A DNA stretch of 59,202 bases from an uncultured Clostridia bacterium (GTDB taxonomy: Bacteria > Bacillota > Clostridia > TANB77 > CAG-508): NCBI GenBank assembly GCA_944393375.1, contig CALXZX010000007.1:1-59202 (forward strand), given 5' to 3'. The position numbers were made by a program, and so were the translations under genes. Shown piece after piece: positions 52,905 to 59,202 of this stretch; the stretch's first letter is position 1, and each line of letters starts with the position of its first letter. Under the pieces are notes generated by a model. That model searched no databases. It was given only the letters and a program-made list of their open reading frames with translations, and was not told the DNA's origin.

Positions 52905-53993
52905 TTATTTTTCGAATTCCCCCATGATTTTAATAAACTTATCAAACAAATACCCACTATCTTGTGGTCCTGGTGCACTTTCAGGGTGGTATTGAACACT
53001 AAACACTTTATCTTTTTTACATTCAACACCTTCAATGGTATTATCCAAAATATTCTTGTGTGTTGGTACTAAATCTGTTTTTTCTAGAGATTTTTCATCT
53101 ACTGCATAACTGTGGTTTTGACTTGTAATTTCTATTTTATCTGTTTCTAGATTTAATACTGGATGATTTCCACCTCTATGTCCAAATTTTAATTTATATG
53201 TTTTAGCACCATATGCTAAACTAATCATTTGATGTCCTAAACAAATTCCGAAAATTGGATATTTTCCTCTTAATTCTTTTACAAGCTTGATGACTTCTTT
53301 TACATCTTCTGGATCACCTGGTCCATTTGATAAAAAGATCCCATCTGGTTTTAAGCTTTGGATTTCTTTTGCTGTTGTGTTATATGGTACAATTGTTACA
53401 TTACAACCTCTTTTATTTAAGCTTCTTATGATATTTAACTTGATACCACAATCAACTGCTACCACATTATATTTGTAATTGGCTGTTCTAGAATACCATT
53501 TCTTTTTGCAACTTACTTTTGATACAGCATCTTTTGGAATATCATATGCATTTAATTTTTTTAACGCATCTTCTTTACTAGTTGTAATATCTGTGATGAT
53601 AACCTTTCTACTTCCTTTATTTCTGATACTTCTTGTTAATTTTCTCGTATCAACACCTGAAATTCCTGGTATATCATTTTCTTCTAAATATTCTGATAAT
53701 GTTTTGGTATAACGAAAATTACTTGGTAAATCATTATATTCTCTTACTACCATTCCACCAATGGTTGGTTGTTTTGTTTCATAGTCTTCATCTGTGATTC
53801 CATAGTTTCCGATTAATGGATATGTCATCACTACCATTTGATAGGTATATGATGGGTCTGAAACAATTTCTTGATATCCTACCATTGAGGTATTAAATAC
53901 AATTTCACAAATGGCTTCTTTGTCTGCTCCAAATCCATATCCTAAATATTCTTCTCCATCTTCTAGTACAATTTTTTTGTTGAATTCTTTCAT
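52905..53993 (-). CDS. carA: Carbamoyl-phosphate synthase small subunit
   Basis: Glutamine amidotransferase subunit that feeds ammonia to CarB. About 362 residues from the ATG at 53993 (GGAGG upstream; an earlier ATG overlaps that site). N-terminal small-subunit domain with YLGYGFGADKEAICEIVFNTSMVGYQEI, then the class I amidotransferase domain with GICLGHQMISLAYGAKTYKLKFGHRGGNHPV (catalytic Cys in GICLGHQ) and the His-Glu pair in SVQYHPESAPGP. A leader peptide and terminator lie upstream, suggesting attenuation. Confidence 0.96.
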   Translation of the reverse strand: MKEFNKKIVLEDGEEYLGYGFGADKEAICEIVFNTSMVGYQEIVSDPSYTYQMVVMTYPLIGNYGITDEDYETKQPTIGGMVVREYNDLPSNFRYTKTLSEYLEENDIPGISGVDTRKLTRSIRNKGSRKVIITDITTSKEDALKKLNAYDIPKDAVSKVSCKKKWYSRTANYKYNVVAVDCGIKLNIIRSLNKRGCNVTIVPYNTTAKEIQSLKPDGIFLSNGPGDPEDVKEVIKLVKELRGKYPIFGICLGHQMISLAYGAKTYKLKFGHRGGNHPVLNLETDKIEITSQNHSYAVDEKSLEKTDLVPTHKNILDNTIEGVECKKDKVFSVQYHPESAPGPQDSGYLFDKFIKIMGEFEK

Positions 53994-54040
53994 ATTAACC
54001 TCCATTCATATATGATAAATTTGTATATTTTGTAAATGAC

Positions 54041-54069
54041 AAAAAAAAATAAGGAACGAAAAATCCTTA
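54041..54069 (-). terminator. Terminator-like hairpin in the carA leader
   Basis: A 6-bp stem, TAAGGA with TCCTTA (54050-54069), followed on minus by nine T. It lies between the small ORF at 54071 and carA, so it could act as an attenuator. Confidence 0.6.
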
Positions 54070-54070
54070 C

Positions 54071-54154
54071 TTAAAATGCAAATGAAAATAAAGCAACTAT
54101 TAAGAAAACAGCTGAAGTATTTATGCAATTAGTTTTTTTCAAATAGTTTTTCAT
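54071..54154 (-). CDS. Possible 27-residue leader or membrane peptide
   Basis: Starts at 54154 with GGGAGC 7 bases upstream and ends at 54071. The product is MKNYLKKTNCINTSAVFLIV followed by a short hydrophobic tail, so a single membrane helix. It is directly followed by a hairpin and T-run before carA. It may be a leader peptide for attenuation or an independent small membrane protein. Confidence 0.5.
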   Translation of the reverse strand: MKNYLKKTNCINTSAVFLIVALFSFAF

Positions 54155-54424
54155 TTTCTTGCTCCCTTTTATATTTTATATCTTTACTATTATATCAGAA
54201 AGTATATATAGATGCAATATTTTTTTCTTATTTTAATAATTTCATTCTGATTATATTTTAATTTATTTGACATGAAATTGTTAAATTTTCTTTTTTGTTG
54301 TTTTCTCAAGTTCTTCTTCTATTCGTTTTTTATTTATTGATACTTTTTAGATATATAAATAAAACACAATATTTATTCATCGCCCTTTTTGTGAATAAAC
54401 CCTAATAACTTAAAATCTTTTGAG

Positions 54425-54470
54425 TAAAAAAATAGATTTACCAGATACCCGAAAGTATTGATAAATCTAT
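54425..54470 (-). terminator. Terminator behind the tRNA-like 3' end
   Basis: A 9-bp stem, ATAGATTTA with TAAATCTAT, with an inner hairpin ATAC/GTAT, followed on minus by TTTTTTTAC. It directly follows the CCATCTGCACCA sequence, as a native terminator would follow an RNA gene. Confidence 0.6.
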
Positions 54471-54551
54471 GGTGCAGATGGGAAAGTTCAACATTCTATA
54501 CATGGCTTTTTAAAGGCTTTTTTCTGTTTGTTTCCGTGCAGATTCCGTGCA
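54470..54551. other. Probable attachment site of an integrated element
   Basis: On minus, TTCCCATCTGCACCA looks like the acceptor strand and CCA of a tRNA or tmRNA gene (54470-54484), without the rest of the gene. Just inside (54532-54540 and 54543-54551) TTCCGTGCA is repeated with an 11-bp period, like arm sites of integrases. No integrase is in the window. The 664-bp region 54155-54818 holds only this, the terminator and an operator-like palindrome. Confidence 0.45.
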
Positions 54552-54696
54552 AATAAAAACTGATTTTATATCAATAAATAATTTTGAATAATTATAAATA
54601 TTGTTTCATTTTTATATGTATCATAAATTTCTCTTTGATTAGATTTAATCTTATCATACTAATTTTTATCAAATCCGTCACTTAAGCAAGCTATTG

Positions 54697-54712
54697 TTAA
54701 GATATATCTTAA
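54697..54712. promoter_or_regulatory. Palindrome upstream of XRE gene
   Basis: TTAAGATATATCTTAA, a perfect 16-bp palindrome, about 107 bp before the gene. GTTATATCTTAAAC repeats part of it at 54769. A likely self-binding site, but AT-rich and thus weakly supported. Confidence 0.35.
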
Positions 54713-54818
54713 TAAGTTTTAGTGGTATTAATTTGTAGTATTTAAAACTTTATAATTTTTATATGAATAAGTTATATCTTAAACAGAAATAATACTTATT
54801 AATTGGAGGCGATTGATA

Positions 54819-55076
54819 ATGAAATCTATGGAATTGGTTGGGTTAAATACAAAGTATCATAGATATAAACAACACTTAACACAAGAAGAATATGCAAATA
54901 AAACTAAATTTAAAATGGCTTATATAAGTACTATTGAAACTGGAGATGCCAATCTTACTTGTAAAAATATTGATTCAATCGCAGAATCTTTTGGAATAAA
55001 ACCTATGGATTTATTTAATGAAGAAACTGCTAAAATGGCTAAAAAGTTACCACCAAGAGTTGATATGTATAAATAA
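54819..55076 (+). CDS. XRE family HTH regulator
   Basis: About 85 residues from the ATG at 54819, with GGAGG 9 bases upstream. A complete Cro/C1 HTH: LNTKYHRYKQHLTQEEYANKTKFKMAYISTIETGDANLTCKNIDSIAESFGIKPMDLF. A short basic tail follows. It is convergent with the unknown gene at 55077 with no gap, which suggests that the two may be a functional pair. Probably the regulator of the integrated element. Confidence 0.88.
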   Translation: MKSMELVGLNTKYHRYKQHLTQEEYANKTKFKMAYISTIETGDANLTCKNIDSIAESFGIKPMDLFNEETAKMAKKLPPRVDMYK

Positions 55077-55805
55077 TCATATAACACTTTCTTTTAGTAA
55101 TTTATAAATACTTTTCCATGTTTTTCCCTTGCTTAAATTTACAAAACTATAATCTTGGAAAAAAGGATTGGAAAATAATAAACTTTTATCTGATATAGAA
55201 CTATTTTTAAATATATTTAATAGTTCTTTTTTTTCACTTAATGTATCTATCTTTAAGACCGTTTTCATAACTTTAAAACAATCCTTTTTAAAATCAAATA
55301 AATGTGCTATTGTCAACTTTTTTAAATTTATATAGCATAATTCACTTAATACTTGTTCATAAAATTCTATTAATTCTGGTATAAGTGGTATTCTTTCTCT
55401 CATCTTTTCTATCTCTTTATCATTATCAATTCTTGATAAATTATACTGGAAAATAAGATTTCTATTTGTAAGATTGTCATTATTAATTATTTTTTCTATA
55501 TCAATTAAACCTTCTCTAAATAATGTAATAATAATGTTCGTTCTTTCAAATACTGGTGTTGCCATATAATCATAATTTTCAAATACAAATCTTAGCCCCA
55601 TTCCATTAAAAAAATTACAATCTATATAAAACAAAAAAGAATCAAAAAATTTTATTAAATTTTGAATTTGATAATCTTCCATTTTTTCTAATTTAATATA
55701 AATTGACTTTTTTAAGTATAATGTGTGAAAAATATTTTTTATATCATATTGATACAATGTGTAATATTCCATTAAATAGTTATCTACTTTATTTTTTGAT
55801 TCCAT
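55077..55805 (-). CDS. Hypothetical protein of the terminal element
   Basis: About 242 residues from the ATG at 55805 with AAAGGA upstream. I do not recognise it. It is soluble and mostly helical, rich in Phe, Tyr, Leu and Asn (YNLMEYYTLYQYDIKNIF-like start, INLKKLTIAHLFDFKKDCF, FSNPFFQDYSFVNLSKG). There is no signal peptide or membrane helix. Very low G+C even for this genome, as in element cargo. Its stop abuts that of the XRE gene on the other strand. Confidence 0.6.
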   Translation of the reverse strand: MESKNKVDNYLMEYYTLYQYDIKNIFHTLYLKKSIYIKLEKMEDYQIQNLIKFFDSFLFYIDCNFFNGMGLRFVFENYDYMATPVFERTNIIITLFREGLIDIEKIINNDNLTNRNLIFQYNLSRIDNDKEIEKMRERIPLIPELIEFYEQVLSELCYINLKKLTIAHLFDFKKDCFKVMKTVLKIDTLSEKKELLNIFKNSSISDKSLLFSNPFFQDYSFVNLSKGKTWKSIYKLLKESVI

Positions 55806-55983
55806 TTTTTTACATTCCTTTCTCAAAAAGAAAAGCAGTATTTTAAATTAGCGCACTGCTTATTTATAATATATATTAATAATATATATCTTAATATATA
55901 AAAAATTATAGCATTACACCTTTTAAGAGTCAACCAGTTTCGGCACACAATTTTGTTTCATTTTTATTATGATTTTTATGTTA

Positions 55984-56115
55984 TGAAGATGTATTCTAAT
56001 AGTGTAGATAACCTTAGTTCATATTTGATTTTCAAAATTTGTCGAACGTTAAAAATAGATGTTAAAGAGTTTTATAATTTTAACCTTTTTTATTTTGATA
56101 ACATAGATGATTAAA
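55984..56115 (+). pseudogene. XRE-like C-terminal fragment, possible remnant
   Basis: A 41-43 residue reading frame (start ATGAAGATG at 55984) with NSVDNLSSYLIFKICRTLKI and DVKEFYNFNLF, like the last part of an XRE domain (TLXKICXALXIDXXXFF). The first helices and a ribosome site are absent. It sits in the 363-bp gap before 56169, which otherwise holds only the hairpin at 56110. Confidence 0.35.
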
Positions 56116-56136
56116 GACCATTGAATGGTCTTTAAT
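56110..56136. terminator. Bidirectional hairpin
   Basis: A 13-bp perfect stem, ATTAAAGACCATT with AATGGTCTTTAAT, and one-base centre, 33 bp past the gene at 56169. Confidence 0.7.
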
Positions 56137-56168
56137 ATTTCGCATAAATGTTAATTTATCTATTCATT

Positions 56169-56639
56169 TTAATCAACATATTGTATTGAAGTAGATTTTA
56201 CTTTATCATTTTCATCAAAAGCCACATTAAATTTACAACCATAAGAACTGTCGAAAAAAATAGTAGTAGTACCCCAAAATAGTCCTCTATCCAAGCTCCC
56301 TGCATCATATTGATAGAGGTCATTCATATTTTTTCTATGACTTTCATATTCGGGTTCTCCTAATAATTGAATAACTTCTTCTTTTGATAGTCCTATAAGA
56401 CTTTGATTATGATTAATTTCATTCATTTCAGCACATAAATCATCAGGTCTTTCGTCTTTAAAATTGCTTAATATTATACATCCAAAAAGTAAAATAGTTA
56501 TAATTATTAAAGTTTTGAGTATTTTACTCTTTATTAATCTTGTTCTTATTAACCATATTATTATACCAACTAATATTCCACCTATTATATATGGGATTGA
56601 TATTATAAAAATCATTTCTAAAATAAAAATAATTGCCAC
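56169..56639 (-). CDS. Membrane protein with BamE/SmpA-like domain (paralog 1)
   Basis: 156 residues. Two N-terminal membrane helices (about 2-32 and 42-58), then an outer domain: DERPDDLCAEMNEINHNQSL, LIGLSKEEVIQLLGEPEYES, YQYDAGSLDRGLFWGTTTIFF, FNVAFDENDKVKSTSI. The GLSKEEVIQLLGEP block and the following strands resemble the SmpA/OmlA (BamE) fold. A shorter paralog lies at 57551. Gram-positive bacteria have no outer membrane, so its role is unknown. Confidence 0.65.
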   Translation of the reverse strand: MAIIFILEMIFIISIPYIIGGILVGIIIWLIRTRLIKSKILKTLIIITILLFGCIILSNFKDERPDDLCAEMNEINHNQSLIGLSKEEVIQLLGEPEYESHRKNMNDLYQYDAGSLDRGLFWGTTTIFFDSSYGCKFNVAFDENDKVKSTSIQYVD

Positions 56640-56725
56640 AAATTATCTCTCCTACAAATTACTATCTTTTATTACAATTATATAAGAAAAGATAAATAAA
56701 TTCAACTTATTCTATGTATGAAAAA

Positions 56726-56754
56726 AAATCAATAGTTTTTTACACCATTGATTT
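56726..56754 (-). terminator. Terminator after gene at 56781
   Basis: An 8-bp stem, AAATCAAT with ATTGATTT, followed on minus by TTTTTC. Confidence 0.65.
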
Positions 56755-56780
56755 TTCTTTTAATTCTTACTGATTATAGT

Positions 56781-57458
56781 TTAGTTTTGTTCCATATATT
56801 CATATTGTGACAAATCTGGTTTCGCAACATTCTCATCTGTTACTTCTCCAAATTCATATTCTATACTTCTAATTTGTTTATTGTCTTGAAAAACTGCCAA
56901 TAAAAGCCCCGTTTCTTTGTCAATATATTCTTCATGTCCTTCTGCTTTAATTGTATAACAATCTCTTCCATCGTATTTATCTGTCCCTATCCACACAATA
57001 GGTGTAACTGCCATTAATATCCTTGTACTATTGTTATTTGTATCTAAACTAGATGGTTGTAAATCTGATATAAATCCACCTTTATCCTCTGTATATCTTT
57101 TTACAGAATTTTCAAAAAATACATATGCTTCTCCTGTGCTTGTATCTCTCCAAAATGTTAAGTTTCCATCGCCATTTTTTTGTCTGGTGTTTACCTTCCA
57201 TATTGTTCCTTTTCTATATACATTCATTATTGTATCTTCTGAATCTGAATAATAGTACCAATTATCTTCAAGTGTTGTCTGATTGTAGTTTTCTTGCATA
57301 TTATACAATATTCTCCATCTAATTCCTATGATTAGTATTATTACTAATACAATGGCAAATACCAAAAATATAAGTTTTTTAATTGTTATTCCTGTTTTAT
57401 ATTTTTTGTTCTCTAATTTTTTATATCCTGAACTATCTTGAATTTCTTTTTCTTCCAT
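56781..57458 (-). CDS. Membrane-anchored LolA/RseB-like protein
   Basis: 225 residues. One membrane helix (about 27-47, LIFLVFAIVLVIILIIGI), then an outer domain with YSDSEDTIMNVYRKG, WKVNTRQKNGDGNLTFWRD, DKYDGRDCYTIKAEG, EYIDKETGLLLAVFQDNK and YEFGEVTDENVAKPD. This is the same domain as in the module 3 anti-sigma factor at 48016, without the zinc finger. It lies between the two BamE-like paralogs. Possibly a decoy sensor or a lipoprotein-like partner. Confidence 0.65.
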   Translation of the reverse strand: MEEKEIQDSSGYKKLENKKYKTGITIKKLIFLVFAIVLVIILIIGIRWRILYNMQENYNQTTLEDNWYYYSDSEDTIMNVYRKGTIWKVNTRQKNGDGNLTFWRDTSTGEAYVFFENSVKRYTEDKGGFISDLQPSSLDTNNNSTRILMAVTPIVWIGTDKYDGRDCYTIKAEGHEEYIDKETGLLLAVFQDNKQIRSIEYEFGEVTDENVAKPDLSQYEYMEQN

Positions 57459-57550
57459 TTTATCCTCCTAATCTTTAGTTAAACATTTATTATTCTATTT
57501 TTGTTATCAATTTTCTTATATCATACTAAGTATTTTTTTTCAATATACTT

Positions 57551-57937
57551 TTAAGGAATTAATTTTATAGCAGTCGATTTTACTATATCATTTTCATTGA
57601 AAAATATTCTAAATTCACACGAATACTCATAATCAAAAAAAATAGTTGTATTCCCCCAAAACAATCCTGTATCCATTTTTCCACCATAGTAAATATAAAT
57701 ATTTCCGGCTTTATCATTATAACTTTCTACTGGTTCTCCTAATGTTTCTTCAACTTCTTTTTTTGATAAACCTACAAGAGTTTGATTATCACTGATTTCC
57801 TGCATTTTTTCACATAATTCGTTAGGTCTTTCTTCTTTTAAAAAATAGTTAAAAACATGATTTATAAAATAGCCGATACCTAAAAGAATACCTGTAATTA
57901 TTATAGCAAGACTTATAGCTTTTAGTTTTTCTTTCAT
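57551..57937 (-). CDS. Membrane protein with BamE/SmpA-like domain (paralog 2)
   Basis: 128 residues. One membrane helix (about 9-30), then KEERPNELCEKMQEISDNQT, LVGLSKKEVEETLGEPVES, DTGLFWGNTTIFFDYEYS and IFFNENDIVKSTAIKL. Clearly homologous to the C-terminal domain at 56169 (same ERP-(D/N)-(D/E)LC start, GLSK(E/K)EV, LGEP, FWG-TTIFF, VKST). The start has AAGGAG upstream. Confidence 0.68.
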   Translation of the reverse strand: MKEKLKAISLAIIITGILLGIGYFINHVFNYFLKEERPNELCEKMQEISDNQTLVGLSKKEVEETLGEPVESYNDKAGNIYIYYGGKMDTGLFWGNTTIFFDYEYSCEFRIFFNENDIVKSTAIKLIP

Positions 57938-58003
57938 AAGAATCTCCTTCTATACAAATTACTATTTTCAATATATTATATCATCTATTTTCACATTACA
58001 CAA

Positions 58004-58387
58004 CTAAACTAATCTTTTATACTTTACTACTCTTGCAATTTCTTCTATAATAGTCTTATTTGTAAAATAGTATTTATCATATTTATATCCGAAGATTTTT
58101 TCAAAATTTGTAATTGATTTTTGCTCGTTTCTAGTATCTATCGCATATTTGATTACATTTCTAATTTGCACACTATTAAATCCCATATAATTTAAGGCTA
58201 TTTCTTTATAAATATCTTCAAAAATGATAAATTCATCATTGCTTTTTATAACAATTTGAATAGCTTTATTTAAAAGTTTTGTTCCTTTTAATGTAGGAAT
58301 CAACCCTAAATCTCTCAATATGTTATAAATCAAAATTGTAGCTTTAGAATTTATTAAATTATTTGTTTTATTATAATTTTTTATCAA
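58004..58387 (-). CDS. Stand-alone Spo0A C-terminal-like DNA-binding domain
   Basis: 127 residues. From about residue 22 it matches the effector domain of Spo0A: ILRDLGLIPTLKGTKLLNKAI (Spo0A has ..EIGVPAHIKGYLYLREAI), IYKEIALNYMGFNSVQIRNVIKYAIDT and FEKIFGYKYDKYYFTNKTIIEEIARVVK. The order and spacing of the helices fit the six-helix Spo0A domain. The receiver domain with the phosphorylated Asp is missing. It is the only DNA-binding gene of the minus-strand part of the element. It could antagonise or mimic the host sporulation regulator. The start has no strong ribosome site. Confidence 0.75.
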   Translation of the reverse strand: MIKNYNKTNNLINSKATILIYNILRDLGLIPTLKGTKLLNKAIQIVIKSNDEFIIFEDIYKEIALNYMGFNSVQIRNVIKYAIDTRNEQKSITNFEKIFGYKYDKYYFTNKTIIEEIARVVKYKRLV

Positions 58388-58460
58388 TTAGACATCCTCC
58401 ATATTTTATGGAATTATATTTTTCTTTAGTATTAATATAGCAGAACTATTTAAATATCTC

Positions 58461-58514
58461 AAAAAAGCAAAACTTGCGTGATACACAATAAATTTTGCAT
58501 ATCATGTAAGTTTT
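58461..58514 (-). terminator. Terminator upstream of the Spo0A-like gene
   Basis: A hairpin with AAAACTT...AAGTTTT and TGATA...TATCA arms (58469-58514), followed on minus by GCTTTTTT. It would end a transcript coming from about 58870, so the region 58515-58870 is probably transcribed on minus. Confidence 0.6.
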
Positions 58515-58624
58515 GATATTAATTTTGATACTTTTTTACAAAAATATTGCAAAAAATTCACAATAAAACAGTAAAATTACAAAATATTGCATTTAGCGCA
58601 AATTAAAACACAGGAGAGCGACAA

Positions 58625-58669
58625 ATGGAAAAATCCCCTGTGTTTCTTGCTTTAAATATTTCTATTTAA
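58625..58669 (+). CDS. 14-residue ORF in the left repeat arm
   Basis: ATG at 58625 with GGAGAG 6 bases upstream, ending at 58669; product MEKSPVFLALNISI. Its ribosome site is partly inside a 9-bp stem (AAACACAGG/CCTGTGTTT). Possibly a non-coding part of the repeat. Confidence 0.3.
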   Translation: MEKSPVFLALNISI

Positions 58670-58759
58670 AGCTATATAATTAATCTAAACTATTGCGACT
58701 AGTCTAGAATAATTAACTTAATTATACAAAAATTCTTTATAAATTGCAATATATTAGGG

Positions 58760-58849
58760 TTAGGAGGGAAACTTTTGCCCTCCTTTCATGATAGACGGCT
58801 TTAAGCTCCTGGACTTCCGTCCATCAAGACAAAACTCTTGATTTTCCAT
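58760..58849 (-). CDS. 29-residue ORF in the right repeat arm
   Basis: ATG at 58849 with the same ribosome site, ending at 58760; the product begins MENQEFCLDGRKSRSLKPSI and is basic with one cysteine. It precedes a terminator at 58469-58514. Its first residues match the other ORF only at MEK/MEN because the arms coincide. I do not recognise it. Confidence 0.35.
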   Translation of the reverse strand: MENQEFCLDGRKSRSLKPSIMKGGQKFPS

Positions 58850-58887
58850 TTGTCGCTCTCCTTTACTCTATATTCTATAAGCAAAAA

Positions 58888-58967
58888 TCAATTATGATTG
58901 AAGAAGATAACAAATGTTATGCTTCAGAAGTCCAAGCAGTCGCAATGCTTAAACCAATCATAATTGA
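58888..58967. repeat. Second inverted repeat upstream of the minus ORF
   Basis: TCAATTATGATTG (58888-58900) and CAATCATAATTGA (58955-58967) are perfect 13-bp arms, 54 bases apart. AAGCA/TGCTT pairs inside. Possibly a 5' leader structure of the minus transcript. Confidence 0.5.
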
Positions 58968-59080
58968 ATCAAGTATTGCAACTTGATGAATAGCTTTTAA
59001 GCCATTCTTCTATCTTATAGTATTTATATTATACCATATTTTGGTAAAAACATCAATTTTTAGAGGCTCTAAGATTATCA

Positions 59081-59109
59081 TTGATAAAACTGGAAAAATA
59101 TGTTATAAT
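59081..59109 (+). promoter_or_regulatory. Promoter of the terminal XRE gene
   Basis: TTGATA (59081-59086), a 17-base spacer and TATAAT (59104-59109). Confidence 0.75.
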
Positions 59110-59134
59110 TTTATTATGTAAAGTAGGTGGTTTT

Positions 59135-59202
59135 ATGTCCGATTTCGATAAAAAAGAATTTGGAAAAAATATTAGAAAATTTAGAAAAGCTAAAGGATTG
59201 AG
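59135..59202 (+). CDS. XRE family HTH protein, cut by window end
   Basis: Starts at 59135 with AGGTGG upstream. The first 22 residues, MSDFDKKEFGKNIRKFRKAK onward, are the start of a Cro/C1 HTH. The rest is outside. Second plus-strand regulator of the element. Confidence 0.8.
   Translation, partial: MSDFDKKEFGKNIRKFRKAKGL

Larger units (their letters stand above)
58613..58861. repeat. Inverted repeat bracketing two tiny convergent ORFs
   Basis: GGAGAGCGACAAATGGAAAA at 58613-58632 is repeated as an exact 20-bp inverted copy at 58842-58861. Each arm contains a ribosome site and ATG, for ORFs at 58625 (plus) and 58849 (minus). Between them lie the hairpins GGAGGG/CCCTCC (58763-58783) and GACGG/CCGTC (58793-58821). 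Confidence 0.7.

Noticed and set aside
53994..54320. PyrR-binding attenuator before carA
   Set aside because: The conserved anti-antiterminator sequence could not be found; only the small ORF and a short hairpin are seen.
54470..54545. A complete tRNA gene
   Set aside because: Only the acceptor 3' strand with CCA fits. No anticodon arm, D-arm or paired T-arm can be drawn.
58905..58990. Minus-strand ORF ending SIATAWTSEA
   Set aside because: There is no start codon with a ribosome site; only 14 residues follow the ATG.
1..59202. CRISPR arrays
   Set aside because: No regularly spaced direct repeats of 25-40 bp were seen; the repeats found are hairpins at scattered gene ends.

Overview
The window is AT-rich (by eye about 28-30% G+C), with strong AGGAGG-type ribosome binding sites, sigma-A-like promoters and a gene set (rubrerythrin with PerR, several ECF sigma factors with DUF4179 partners, class B sortase, class M sirtuin, a Spo0A-type DNA-binding domain) that points to an anaerobic low-G+C Firmicute, most likely an uncultured gut member of the Clostridia. 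Almost all genes lie on the minus strand. The only plus-strand genes recognised are xpt, a DUF1836 gene, a LysR regulator, an HxlR regulator, two XRE genes and one or two tiny ORFs.

Layout. 1-272: 5' end of a class C group II intron, cut by the window edge. 377-4213: cell-surface cluster with a class B sortase, its probable TPKTG substrate and a prepilin-like leucine-rich-repeat protein. 4.5-7.5 kb: stress genes (hsp20 under a CIRCE-like operator, ogt, rubrerythrin, perR with a strong palindrome) and a G+C-rich orphan gene. 7.7-14.3 kb: xpt, a membrane XRE protein, acyl-CoA synthetase 1, DUF1836, ferredoxin, acetyltransferase, CsaA-like protein, nadE, a nadD-like gene and a cupin. 14.4-18.7 kb: ABC exporter, FMN oxidoreductase, XRE protein. 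18.8-22.8 kb: hydrolase / cyclophilin-like / aldo-keto reductase cluster divergent from a LysR gene with a clear operator. 22.8-32.7 kb: exonuclease, esterase, YjbR-like protein, RhuM-Fic, a broken MarR-controlled ABC exporter, a GntR-ABC module, and an XRE/DUF4097 module whose DUF4097 gene is frameshifted. 32.9-43.1 kb: Sua5, acyl-CoA synthetase 2, DUF1848, class M sirtuin, a frameshifted macrodomain gene, MBL-like protein with divergent HxlR, pncB, patatin. 43.3-49.4 kb: three consecutive ECF sigma / membrane partner modules. 49.5-54.2 kb: carB, carA and a possible leader peptide with a terminator. 54.47 kb to the end: probable integrated element starting at a tRNA-like 3' end fragment, carrying small unknown membrane proteins, a stand-alone Spo0A C-terminal domain and a 20-bp inverted repeat that brackets two tiny convergent ORFs.

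Genes that work together. pncB, the nadD-like gene and nadE together could make NAD from nicotinate, and the sirtuin and macrodomain proteins consume NAD and act on ADP-ribose. The three sigma modules and a LolA-like domain found both in one anti-sigma factor and in a gene of the terminal element suggest related envelope sensing. Several genes look recently broken (macrodomain, DUF4097, ABC exporter), which could be real decay or assembly errors. Start codons were adjusted where a ribosome binding site clearly favoured an internal ATG.
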